A program made the translations under genes and the position numbers. A DNA stretch of 64,000 nucleotides, from assembly GCA_022578605.1 (NCBI GenBank), contig MU394064.1, positions 682,001-746,000 of the forward strand, given 5' to 3'. The DNA comes from Camillea tinctor (Eukaryota > Ascomycota > Sordariomycetes > Xylariales > Xylariaceae). The notes beneath the pieces are model-generated. The model made no database searches. It worked only from the letters and a program-made list of their open reading frames with translations, and was not told where the DNA came from. This document shows positions 1 through 9,600 of the stretch, piece by piece (the stretch's first letter is position 1; every line of letters begins with the position of its first letter).

Positions 1-435
1 ATCAAAGGCGAGAGAAGGTACTTCCGATGCAGTTACAAACGAATCCTGAAAAGATTAGCAAAAGGAAGGTACTACCTCCCAGAATGGTACGCCAACCGCT
101 GGGGAGATTTTGACATCCCCAAGGTATACAACTTACAAATATTCCGCCGATACGTCAACATCATCTACGATCTGACCAGACTCAAGGTCAATCAAAAAAG
201 AGATCTACCCCAAAAGCGACACATGTTAGCCGTGTTCAAGGGAAAGTGTGCAACATATGCCATGATGAGTCAATCAGTAGGCTTCTGTGAACAAGATAGC
301 TGGTTGGAATGCACGGAGACCGATTGTCTCATGCATTTCAACCAGAAGGTGCAAGCCTGGGAAGAGGAAAGAAGGACCTTCCCCAAAACATGGAAGCACC
401 GACCGACAAAAAACGTGGGTGGTCTTCGCTACTAA
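1..435 (+). CDS. Gag C-terminal part of the Gypsy element (partial)
   Basis: Frame 1 is open from the window edge to the TAA at 433-435, 144 codons. Its C-terminal part holds a cysteine/histidine cluster (residues around ECTETDCLMH) resembling the end of fungal chromovirus Gag proteins, where nucleocapsid-type metal-binding residues sit. The N-terminal capsid region is outside the window. It overlaps the pol frame, which lies in the -1 frame and is open from about position 300, and the overlap contains a slippery heptamer at 408-414. Another frame shows a short C-x2-C at about 250-260, so an old indel near a zinc knuckle is possible, but I cannot establish it. Assignment as Gag rests on position and overlap more than on a recognised domain. 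Confidence 0.65.
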   Translation: MKGERRYFRCSYKRILKRLAKGRYYLPEWYANRWGDFDIPKVYNLQIFRRYVNIIYDLTRLKVNQKRDLPQKRHMLAVFKGKCATYAMMSQSVGFCEQDSWLECTETDCLMHFNQKVQAWEEERRTFPKTWKHRPTKNVGGLRY

Positions 436-3400
436 GGCAGCGACGGACCTCAACGCAAAAGTCCTTATGTGCAACCATAACAGGAAAAGGAGGAACTATC
501 CTAACAGAAGTACAATGGCAAGGGCACACCTATCAAGCCCTAGTAGACTCAGGAGCAGAACGCAGCTACATATCCCCACGCATCCTCAACAAGGACCAGG
601 TCCCCTGGAGGTACAAACTCCACTCTTATCTTCTACGAACGGTGGACGGAAGTATATCAACATACGACAAAGGTCGAATCATGAAAGAAACGGAACCTCT
701 AACGGTAGAAATCGAAAACCGTAAAGGATCCATTGTATTCGACATAGCGGAAATCGCAAAACACGACATAATACTCGGTATGAATTGGCTCCGGTGCACA
801 AATCCAAGCATTGATTGGACAGCCGGTACCTTGACCTGGAAGGGACAATCTCAAACAAGCACTGACCGAACGCCAATCACATACCTAGTCCGAGCAGCCA
901 AAGCAGACAACCCTGCTACATTAGTACCCAGAGAATACCGAAGATTCCATCAGCTCTTTCGAGACAGAACCAAAGAAGAGTTACCTCCACACAATCAGTG
1001 GGACCACCGAATACAACTCAAGGAAGGGTTCCAACCCAAGCTATTCCCAGTCTACCCCATGAACCAAGAAAAACAAAGAGCGTTATGGGAAAGTATTCAA
1101 CGAGACTTGGAAAAAGGCTACATACAAGAATCCGAAGCTCCCTCAGGATACCCAGTGATCATGGTCCCAAAAGTGGACAAAGATGGGAAACAACGAATTG
1201 ATGAAAATGGCAATTTGGTTTGGCGAAGAGTTATTGACTACCGACACCTCAATGACATTACCAAGAAGAATGGACATTCCCTACCATTAATCAAACTAAT
1301 GCGAGGACAGATCAGCAAAGCCCGCATCTTCACCGCATTAGACCTCAGGGATGGCTACCATATGATTCGCATGGCCAAAGGACATGAACCCTACACAGCT
1401 TTTCGCACAGTACATGGACACTACGAGTACAAGGTTATGCCTTTCGGACTTACCAATGCCCCAGCCACATTTCAACACATGATTATGACAATTCTTCGAA
1501 AATACTTGGACAAGTTTGTCTTTGTATACCTAGATGATATTCTCATCTATTCAGAAAACGAAGAGGAACACAAGAAACACGTGTCACTAGTGTTAGAGGA
1601 ACTCGAAAAAGCTAACCTATTAGTACATCCGACCAAAAGCGAATGGCATAAACAAGAACTGGACTACCTAGGCTTCAACATCAAACACGGAGAGATACGA
1701 ATCCAAAAAGGAAAGATAGCAGCAGTCAAAGAATGGCCAGAACCAAAGTCTGTAACAGACGTTCGTGCCTTCCATGGGTTCTGTAATTACGTCAGAACGT
1801 TGGTGTCAGGCTTCGGAGAAATCGCCAGACCTTTGACAAAGCTAATGTCATCCAAAATAAAGACAGGAGACTTCGTGTTCGACGAAGAAGCCAGACAAGC
1901 ATTCCAGGAACTGAAGAAACGAATATCCAGTGATCCAGTCTGTAAGCTACCCGACGAAAACAAGAAGAAGCGAATCAAGCCCGATGCATCTGATGTCGCA
2001 TACGGAGCAGTGTTAGAACAATTGGAAGAAGATGGAAAATGGCACCCCGTCGCGTTCATGTCCCGAGCCTTCCACAACGCAGAACTGAACTACAAGATAT
2101 ATGACAAAGAACTGCTAGCGATAATTCGAGCTCTAGAAGAATGGGAACCATGGCTCAGTGGAACCAAAGAACCTTTCGACATATTTTCCGACCATAAAAA
2201 CCTCACCTACTTCACCAGCAAACAAAAGATATCAGCCAAGCACGAAAGATGGATGGACTTCCTTTCACAATTCAACTTTAAAATCCACCACATCAAAGGA
2301 AAGGAAAACATTCAAGCTGACATCCTTAGTAGAAGAGGAGATTATGATCCTAAGGTCGAACGAAGGAACATCCAAGTACTCAAGGACAATAATGATGGTA
2401 CAATGACACTAGCCAGAGTCTTTCTAGACCGAGAAAGCACAATCGACAAGTTCCGAGCCTACTACAACGAACAAGAGACAGATAGACTCAGAACAGAAGG
2501 AAACGAAAAAGGAACACTAATGTACCAAGAAAAGATATATGTCCCCGAAAAGTTACAGCAACAATTCGTGGAAGAAGTGCATCGCCACCCACTGCATGGA
2601 CATCAAGGAATAGCCCGAACGTACAGAAGAATTACGAACGAATATGACTTCCCCGGAAGCAAACAAATGGTAGAACGGGTAGTGAAGAATTGCAACGAAT
2701 GCAACAAAGCTAAAGCAGCAAGACACAAACCCTATGGACTATTGCAACCGACTCAGATCCCTGACACCGCATGGCAAACAATAGCCTGGGACTTCATTGT
2801 CAAACTACCAAAGTCAAAAGATCCGGTAACCGGAATTGAGTATGACAGCATATGGGTTATTGTTGACAGACTGACAAAGTACGCTTACTTTGTAGCTTTC
2901 AATGAAGCCACCACGGCAGAACAACTAGCATTCGCATTCCTAAAGGAATATGTCAGCAAACATGGGTTACCAGAAAGAATTATCTCCGATAGAGACAAGT
3001 TGTTCACCTCAAAATTCTGGATGACCTTAATGAAAAAGCTAGGAACAAAGCAAAAAATGTCAACAGCGTATCACCCTCAATCCGACGGACAAACGGAACG
3101 ACTCAATCAATTCCTAGAACAGTACTTACGCATATATGTCAACTACCAACAAGACAATTGGGTAGAACTCCTACCCACAGCACAATTGGCATACAACACA
3201 TCGGTAAACGAAGATATGGGCATGACACCACACAAAGCAGTATACGGACTCGATGCAATCACGCAAAGGCCTGCGCTAACAGAGAACGAAGCGCCACAAA
3301 CTAATTACATTGCACCAAGGGCAGAAGCAATCAGCACAGAAATACAAACAACACAAAGTCAACTCAAGAAGGAACTCACATTCTTACAACAAAGAATGGC

Positions 3401-3902
3401 TCATTACTATAACCAGAAAAGAATTGAGGGACCAATCCTTCGGAAAGGAGACAAGGTATATTTGCTACGACAACGACAAAACGCAACTGCAAGAACGCCA
3501 CAAATTCGTACGACAAGGCCCAGCGAGAAACTGGACTTCAAGAAATTAGGCCCGTATAAAATTGAGAAAGTACTGTCAAGCACCAACTACCAGCTGGAAC
3601 TGCCAAAGGGAACCAGGATACATCCGATATTTCACATATCACTTCTAGAACCAGCACCCGTTAATGCCGAAATAGAAAAGAAGATTCGGTTCGAAGGAGA
3701 CGACGATATGTACAATGTCGAAAGAATCCTAGATTCAAGGAAAGTAGGGAATCAGCTACAATACTTGATCAAATGGGAGAATTACCCACCAGAAGATAAC
3801 TCATGGGAACCAGTCAAGAACCTGACGGGCCTGGAACAGGAACTTGCTGAGTTTCATCGGCAAAACCCGGATCGCCCAAGACCGCGTCATTCCGAAAAAT
3901 AG
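309..3902 (+). CDS. pol: Gypsy Pol polyprotein: protease, RT, RNase H, integrase, chromodomain
   Basis: Copies and integrates the element. From the first ATG of the open frame (309) it is 1197 residues, though translation probably enters through the frameshift at 408-414. The aspartic protease active site DSGA is near residue 80. Reverse transcriptase spans roughly 240-430, with MPFGLTNAPATFQ and the catalytic YLDD near 407-410. RNase H follows (DASDVAYGAVLEQ, then YDKELLAI). The integrase has an HHCC zinc finger (HRHPLHGHQG...CNECNKAK) and a D,D,E core (WDFIVKL, SDRDKLF, DGQTERLNQFLEQ), then a GPF/Y module (LGPYKIEKV). The C-terminal chromodomain (YNVERILDSR to WEPVKNL) would target integration to marked chromatin. 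No stops or frameshifts interrupt it. The last 89 bases overlap the antisense ORF. Confidence 0.96.
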   Translation: MHGDRLSHAFQPEGASLGRGKKDLPQNMEAPTDKKRGWSSLLRQRRTSTQKSLCATITGKGGTILTEVQWQGHTYQALVDSGAERSYISPRILNKDQVPWRYKLHSYLLRTVDGSISTYDKGRIMKETEPLTVEIENRKGSIVFDIAEIAKHDIILGMNWLRCTNPSIDWTAGTLTWKGQSQTSTDRTPITYLVRAAKADNPATLVPREYRRFHQLFRDRTKEELPPHNQWDHRIQLKEGFQPKLFPVYPMNQEKQRALWESIQRDLEKGYIQESEAPSGYPVIMVPKVDKDGKQRIDENGNLVWRRVIDYRHLNDITKKNGHSLPLIKLMRGQISKARIFTALDLRDGYHMIRMAKGHEPYTAFRTVHGHYEYKVMPFGLTNAPATFQHMIMTILRKYLDKFVFVYLDDILIYSENEEEHKKHVSLVLEELEKANLLVHPTKSEWHKQELDYLGFNIKHGEIRIQKGKIAAVKEWPEPKSVTDVRAFHGFCNYVRTLVSGFGEIARPLTKLMSSKIKTGDFVFDEEARQAFQELKKRISSDPVCKLPDENKKKRIKPDASDVAYGAVLEQLEEDGKWHPVAFMSRAFHNAELNYKIYDKELLAIIRALEEWEPWLSGTKEPFDIFSDHKNLTYFTSKQKISAKHERWMDFLSQFNFKIHHIKGKENIQADILSRRGDYDPKVERRNIQVLKDNNDGTMTLARVFLDRESTIDKFRAYYNEQETDRLRTEGNEKGTLMYQEKIYVPEKLQQQFVEEVHRHPLHGHQGIARTYRRITNEYDFPGSKQMVERVVKNCNECNKAKAARHKPYGLLQPTQIPDTAWQTIAWDFIVKLPKSKDPVTGIEYDSIWVIVDRLTKYAYFVAFNEATTAEQLAFAFLKEYVSKHGLPERIISDRDKLFTSKFWMTLMKKLGTKQKMSTAYHPQSDGQTERLNQFLEQYLRIYVNYQQDNWVELLPTAQLAYNTSVNEDMGMTPHKAVYGLDAITQRPALTENEAPQTNYIAPRAEAISTEIQTTQSQLKKELTFLQQRMAHYYNQKRIEGPILRKGDKVYLLRQRQNATARTPQIRTTRPSEKLDFKKLGPYKIEKVLSSTNYQLELPKGTRIHPIFHISLLEPAPVNAEIEKKIRFEGDDDMYNVERILDSRKVGNQLQYLIKWENYPPEDNSWEPVKNLTGLEQELAEFHRQNPDRPRPRHSEK
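408..414 (+). promoter_or_regulatory. Programmed -1 ribosomal frameshift site A AAA AAC between gag and pol
   Basis: In the Gag frame the codons read ACA AAA AAC, which places the canonical X XXY YYZ slippery heptamer A AAA AAC in the right phase. Slipping back one base moves ribosomes into the pol frame (continuing AAA CGT GGG TGG), and the Gag frame ends only 21 bases downstream at 433-435. This explains how Pol, which has no good start of its own, would be made as a Gag-Pol fusion. A stimulatory pseudoknot or stem should lie within about 10 nt downstream; I did not fold the RNA. Confidence 0.75.
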
Positions 3903-4473
3903 ACTGATCTAGCTGAGCAACATCAAGAGAGGAAAGAAATGCCTCAACGGCAGGATCACTTTGAAGCGCCTCTGCAGCCCCGTGCTCGCGCTCCAACCTT
4001 TCCAACTCCTCTAGTTCATCCATACTCTCCAAACCAGATGCAACTAACCTCAAACCCTTTTCTTTCATCAAATCGCGCTGACGACGCAAACGAAATAAAC
4101 GACTCAAGGCCTCCGACACCTCGGCCTCAGCCTGTTGAACGCGAGAAGCTGCTTCCCGAGCCTCATCACGCAAACGATTCAACTCCTGTTGTTTTTCGAG
4201 ATAACTACCCTCCGCCCGAAGCTCATCGGTAGAAAGCTTGTCTTCGTGTCGTTCCAAACGACTCAAAGCATCCAAGGGAACACCCTCACACACGCGCGCC
4301 CGACGCACACATTCACTACATTTGCGTGAACGAACCGACCCAGACACAACGCACTTCAAATTATTGTCTAAACAAAAACCACAAGGCATATCGTTCAAAT
4401 ATCCAGTCCTTTCGATTCGTTCAACTAATTTCCTTAATTGTTTTGTCCTTGTCGAAGTAATCCTAGAAGACAT
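3814..4473 (-). CDS. Antisense ORF in the retroelement with Zn2Cys6-like cysteines and coiled coil
   Basis: A 219-residue protein on the strand opposite pol, starting at the ATG at 4471-4473 (an in-frame TTG lies 14 codons upstream) and overlapping the last 89 bases of pol. Residues about 30-64 have the spacing C-x2-C-x6-C-x10-C-x2-C-x6-C, which fits the Gal4-type Zn2Cys6 binuclear cluster, flanked by basic residues. Residues about 70-150 are a heptad-rich, charged coiled coil (LEKQQELNRLRDEAREAA region), and the C-terminus is acidic and then Pro/Gly-rich. Zinc cluster plus coiled-coil dimeriser is the architecture of fungal DNA-binding regulators. The start is only 65 bases from the 3' LTR, so antisense transcription could begin in the LTR. 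The function is unknown; a role in controlling the element is inference. Confidence 0.7.
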   Translation of the reverse strand: MSSRITSTRTKQLRKLVERIERTGYLNDMPCGFCLDNNLKCVVSGSVRSRKCSECVRRARVCEGVPLDALSRLERHEDKLSTDELRAEGSYLEKQQELNRLRDEAREAASRVQQAEAEVSEALSRLFRLRRQRDLMKEKGLRLVASGLESMDELEELERLEREHGAAEALQSDPAVEAFLSSLDVAQLDQSIFRNDAVLGDPGFADETQQVPVPGPSGS

Positions 4474-4520
4474 GATGGAGGGGTACAGAATGAGAAAAAT
4501 CAATCCTTGGGACAAGGATT

Positions 4521-4537
4521 CAGAAGAAGGGAAATAG
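4521..4537 (+). promoter_or_regulatory. Polypurine tract next to the 3' LTR
   Basis: A run of purines (AGAAGAAGGGAAA) ends directly at the TG of the 3' LTR. This is where the plus-strand primer forms during reverse transcription of LTR elements. Confidence 0.75.
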
Positions 4538-4916
4538 TGTTACGACCCACCATTACAAGTGGAGTCGCCGGAAACGGAACAACTGTTATTTCAACATGCA
4601 GTTGGCACTAACCATTCCTGGTACAAGAATGTAACCGTCGCCAACGTAACTAGCGTAACCAACGTCTTTTGGAGTTACGCATTACGCCTTTACGCCGACT
4701 ACGCAAAAAGGTGTATATAAGTTAGCTGTAATTCTCTTATAGTCACTCGTTCTTTAGCTATCAATTTAAGGCTTTATTCACTCTTTGGAATCACAGCGAG
4801 GGTCCCGCAAACCCCTCTAACGAGCACAACGTGAAATACTGAACCAACCTCGCCTCACTGTCTTATAAAGTCAAGATCAGCACGTGACCTACCTGTCATA
4901 AGGAGGGCTCGTTACA
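4538..4916 (+). repeat. 3' long terminal repeat of the Gypsy element
   Basis: The 379-bp segment begins TGTTACG and ends CGTTACA, a near-perfect inverted terminal pair with TG...CA ends, and follows a polypurine tract. A TATA box (TATATAA) lies at 4713-4719 and an AT-rich TATAAAG near 4864. Its right edge fuses to a calpain exon on the minus strand, for which it supplies the last six codons before the stop and that stop codon itself. Confidence 0.88.
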
Positions 4917-6617
4917 TCTAGCTGTTGCAGTACAAGAACGAGGGGTGATTCCTTGGCTAAAGTGAAGTGGAATTTTTCATTCCACTGTGGTTTCCAAGGA
5001 ACCTCGACGCCAATCCAACGTTGACAGCATCTCCAGTCGGGGTCTCTGAAGAGGCGGGTGCGGTCGAAGTGTAGGTACTTCTCGAGGAGGTCTTCGTATG
5101 TTATCCAAAAAACCGAGTCGCTTCCGAATTGGTGCCCAAGCTCTTCTTTGACATCGTTATTCCATTCTTTAGAGCCGTCTGACCATGGACCCTCCCAGAT
5201 TCCCTTCCGGGTCTTACCCCAAGGGTTCCTAGTGCTTATTAGATATTGCAGAGAGGATCATTTATAAGGGAACATACCGAAGCTTCACAAGCCGTTCACC
5301 GCTCTTAAGTGTTCTAGCATCCATTACAACATAAGCATGCCCTTCGCGAATTCCATTCCGGTCACCATAGCCCCCATCAAGCAGCCCGGTGGAACATCCG
5401 AACATGAATTCTCCGTTGACCTTGCTAAGCTCATTTTCCCAGAACCCATCTAGATCAAGGATGTCGGAAGCTAGGAGCTCAGTAGTGACACCACCAGAGA
5501 GATCTTCTAATCCCTCACCAATCCAGCCGCCGATCAGAGAAGCATAATCGCCATGAGCCTTGGCATATGCCTTCTCAATCAGCGCAACCCAGGTCTCATG
5601 CTGGTCTTTGCATTGGCTGAAAAATAGAGCCTTTGATCCAGTCTGATAGGTCTTACGGTATACCTTCTCTGGGTTTTCGCGGTCAATCTGCGTGAGCAGG
5701 TCTCGCTGCATGCTAGGTGAATCCCAACATGGCGAAGTCAAGTATAACTTATCGTCGACTATCGAGTAAATCCATTCTCCATCTCGGTAGAAGACAAAGC
5801 CGTAAATACCAATTTCTACAATAGGTTGTGAGTAAAAAAAAACCTTCGATTGTGGGGGTTTGGTGTTTGGACTCACTTGTATCGTATTCGACACAAACTC
5901 GCTTGATGCCATCCTCGACGTTTGCCAATGCGCTCAAACTTGCAATAAACCAGCAATTGCCCAAAGCTCCCTGTTTGACGTCCCCACCACTTATGTCTTT
6001 CATGAAAGTGGGTTTCTCGAATATTTCATGCACTCGTTTCACAGCTTTTGGGACGGATGTGCTGGTGCTAGAATAGACACTAGACATATCGAATCTGTTG
6101 GAACCCAGGTAGTTAAGGCAATTACCTTTGCCCATCTTTAAGTCCCAATCCTGTTATTCATAAGTATTAGCTACCATTTGCGGAATGCGCCTAAGTGGCA
6201 TAGCTAGGAAAGACATCAACATACCAAGTCGAAACCTGGATCCCTGTAACGTGTGTTAACCCGCCGACATTCTTGTATAATCTTCTTGACTTTGCGAGAG
6301 CATTCGTCTCGAGCACGCTCGTATCCCGAGCTGAGCAGCTCGTTGGGGCGTTCAGGGGTCGTCGGGAGCGGTACTGGGTCGAAGGGCAGAATAGAAAGCG
6401 CCTTATTGAACTGCTTTGTCGAGAAATGTCTCCAGATCCTGTTGATGCTTTGCTGTGGTGGGAGCTTGCGCTTCTTCTTCTTCTTTTGGGTTTGATTGCT
6501 GGCATTGCTGGTCTTCGCCTTCCGTGGTGGCTCATCCGACTCGCTCGAGGAGCTGTAACCAAATCTGCGGAGGTCTCGCTGGACATGGGGCGGAGCCATT
6601 GTCGAATGTGGCGACAT
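4889..6617 (-). pseudogene. Calpain-family cysteine protease, 3' end truncated by LTR insertion
   Basis: Exons (complement): 6225-6617, 5877-6150, 5278-5815, 4889-5228; three introns of 74, 61 and 49 nt, 514 codons. The N-terminal region (IIQECRRVNTRYRDPGFDL) leads into the C2 peptidase core. The catalytic Cys is in GALGNCWFIASLSALA, the His in REGHAYVVMDARTL, and the Asn in NPWGKTRKG, which is reached only by removing the 49-nt intron. All three catalytic residues are therefore present. Just after the start of the following beta-sandwich domain (VLVLQQLD) the reading frame runs into the LTR and stops at 4889-4891. Fungal calpains usually continue for several hundred residues, so domain III and beyond are lost or lie left of the element. 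The product may be unstable or inactive. The start could also be the ATG 6 codons downstream. Confidence 0.85.
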
Positions 6618-9600
6618 TGTTATTGTGCGTTATGATATAGCTGTTTATAGCACGCAATTTCAGACCAGAGAAAGGCACAGATCTACTTGTCTATAAATTA
6701 GCTATGCGCCTAAGTCAAATCCACTTGCAAGTTTGTAACAATACGCTCCAATGTCTAGGCACCTTGGGGAGATGTCTAGGACTACAATAGCTGAATAGTC
6801 CTTGGAAACTTACAATCTATAAATAGTGAAAAGAAAAAAGAGTTTACTACGAGAGATGAGATGGTGAATGAGAAAAATGGGGTGAAACCAAACGCCAGCG
6901 TGTTGTGGGTGTAGTGAATGCTGAAGGAAAGATTATAGAGCTATGGATAACACAGACCAATTTCTAGGAGGGTTAGAAGACCGTGGGGTAATGAACAATA
7001 TAGGGGAGGGGATAGACGACAATAAAAAACCAAAAACATCCCCTACACCGACAATAGGACAGGACGGTCCCATATATGGAAAGCTTCTCGGCATAGTAAG
7101 TAATCAAGTAGTGCTGAGCCGCCAAACGACGACTCTATCACCATGATTGGGCCAGGACCCCCCTGCATGAGGCACGAGGTACAACTCGCGATTTGCCATA
7201 ATACACTAGGAGCAGAACATAGATCACTTTTAGACCAAGCGTAAGGCAGGGGTCATCGTATGTAAAAGGCACCCTCTTGCATTGCCAGACTACGCACGAT
7301 GCGGACTACACTAGACGGCTCACCGCATTGCGTGAGCCGTGTGTGCTGCAGAGACATGTGTAAAAATGTCAAGGGGTTACAGCTGAGTTAGCGGAAATCG
7401 GCCTGTCAATCTGCGGAAACGGCGTCTTCGTTGGGGAAGACTAACAGACTAACTTGAGGACTTGGGTCCCTAAGTGGGACGGTAGTGGACGATCAACGGC
7501 GGGGAGGATCTCAAATTCAGGGTCCTCGCCCACGAAACGACTCTCTAGGGGTCCATGGTCTGTGTATCTGTTCTCCATTCCCGGCAACTTGTCCCACTCC
7601 TAAATTGCCTATCTTTACGCCACCAACCGATGAAAGTACCTACATACATATATACATACGATACGGACCAGCCATATAAATGAGTATGCAAAACCATCCT
7701 GCAGGCAATACTTGCAGAGCTGTCGATATCCACAACATATAGATGTGAGCCATCTCACCAAGTACAATTAATTGTCAATGTTGAACCATACCTGTCAGGT
7801 AGGTAGGCAGTTGGACTCAACGCAGGTAACGTGCAACAATTACCTGGGAAGCTGGGTATATGGATGTATATATAATAAGCGAAAAGAGGGAGAGCATGAG
7901 TCTTTACCACAGGCCCTGCTTACTCGCATGATAGAACCCAAAGTTTTGGTTTGGCCCCCGTAAACAGGCCGTCGGTACGATCGGTTGGTCCGGTCGTCCT
8001 TTTCCTCATGCTTCTTATAAAAAAACGGAGTCAGTCATATGTGCAGATGTTGAGAATGTCTTGCGTGGCATTTCTCTTGTCAGCTGGGTCTATGGGCCGC
8101 CCATGAGTCAGGGGGAGGGTTGATCGGTTGATCCGCCATTTGCTGAGTTAACTGAAAGGGGTAGTAGGGAGAAGAGGGGGGATCCAGCCTCGAACTAGAC
8201 CCCTCCAGCATTACGATACTCTGCAGTGTTACCAACGGCAGTGTTTCTCATCCGCAGATTGGTCCATATTTACGGGAAGCGTAAATGCATTTCCCATAGC
8301 TTGTAAGTGCAAATATGCACAATCTAGCGACTCAGTTTAGTAGTGACATTCGGGGAACAATTTGGAGGACCCTGACTTGAGTCTCTAGCTAGACTAAACT
8401 CTCTAAAGAGGCAAAAGAAAAAAAAAGAAAAGGAAAGGAAAGATACGAGGAAACGAACCAGGCAAATCAGACAACGCCACAACATAAGGCTACAATAACT
8501 GGTTTGTCAGACAATTTCTCCTATCTATCGTGTCTTAACGTCGATTGGGGAAACGACGCAACGACTCAAGTTACTCTAATAGCCTGTAGTGCAACGCCGC
8601 AAGCACGCCCCCAGAATTGCTCGTTGCATTGAAACTAGAAACCACTGCCGTATTCTTGTCCGGGAGCAAGGGTGTCACCCCGTTTCCTCAAGTCTGCTCG
8701 AGGTACTACTCTCACAACTGCCCGTGCTATAGCGACACCTTACGAAGTATATATATAATCGCATCTGATAGGCTGCCTTGGGTTTCATTGAATGGATTGA
8801 ATGGCTTAAAGATACGGAGACAAAAGAGGGGCCGGGTCCCAAGAGGTTCTTTTCTGTGAACCTTTCTAAATGCAAGGCTAGGGCAGGGAGGTAGTTATGT
8901 AGATGTTCCGAGCCGCGGTGGTAATACGCTTATGTAGATACTTGCCGCGTTCCATCCTAAACTATGGCCTTTCTGCGAAATATTGGGAGAAGGGGGGATG
9001 GCAAGCTCAGGTGTGAAGGCAATATAAATTTGAGGTACTCTGTAGGTATGTCAAGGGCATCGGCTAGCCTTGTGTGTACGGTACGATATATGAATTCCGC
9101 GAAAATAAATACAAGATATGTGTGGTAATGGAAAGACCCTGATCGTCGTCTCTCTTCCCGAACTGCACTAGCTAGTCAGATGGTGTAGGCGACAAGGTAA
9201 TGTGCAACTCGCTAATCCGAAACTTTGTCTAGTTCCGAAGATGTTTTCCAGCTTTCCGGCATCCCAAAAATGGACAACGAGCGGTTCCGAGGGCGGCGAT
9301 CGATTCGTCCATTCAAGTCAGCTTATCTTAGCTGTGGTACCTAGTACCGATTCACACTTGAGGCTTCATAAGTAATCAGAGTTGATAATAATCCAGTCCT
9401 GGTTATTATATGTTTTTCCTTTTCTCTTTAAAACTTGCCACCGAACTTCTATCTTAAACCCCTCCTTTTTTTCGCCACCGGACAGTAAGAAAATTCCACT
9501 ACGGATACATGGTGGTGATGTACCGGATAAGACGGGCAAGATCAGATGACGATATTTGGTGAGAGCGGGCGAATGTTCCAGGCACGTTAAGGAGGTCAAC

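Larger units (their letters stand above)
1..4916 (+). mobile_element. Ty3/Gypsy chromovirus LTR retrotransposon, 3' part (left end outside window)
   Basis: The order Gag end, protease, reverse transcriptase, RNase H, integrase, chromodomain, antisense ORF, polypurine tract, LTR is that of a chromodomain-bearing Metaviridae element of fungi. Pol is open from end to end and the antisense ORF is also intact, so this copy looks recent and shows no heavy RIP damage. The 5' LTR and most of Gag lie to the left of the window, so LTR divergence and the target-site duplication cannot be measured here. The right flank begins at 4917 with TCTAG, which should recur left of the 5' LTR if it is the duplicated target site. 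The element lies inside a calpain gene of the opposite strand. Confidence 0.93.
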
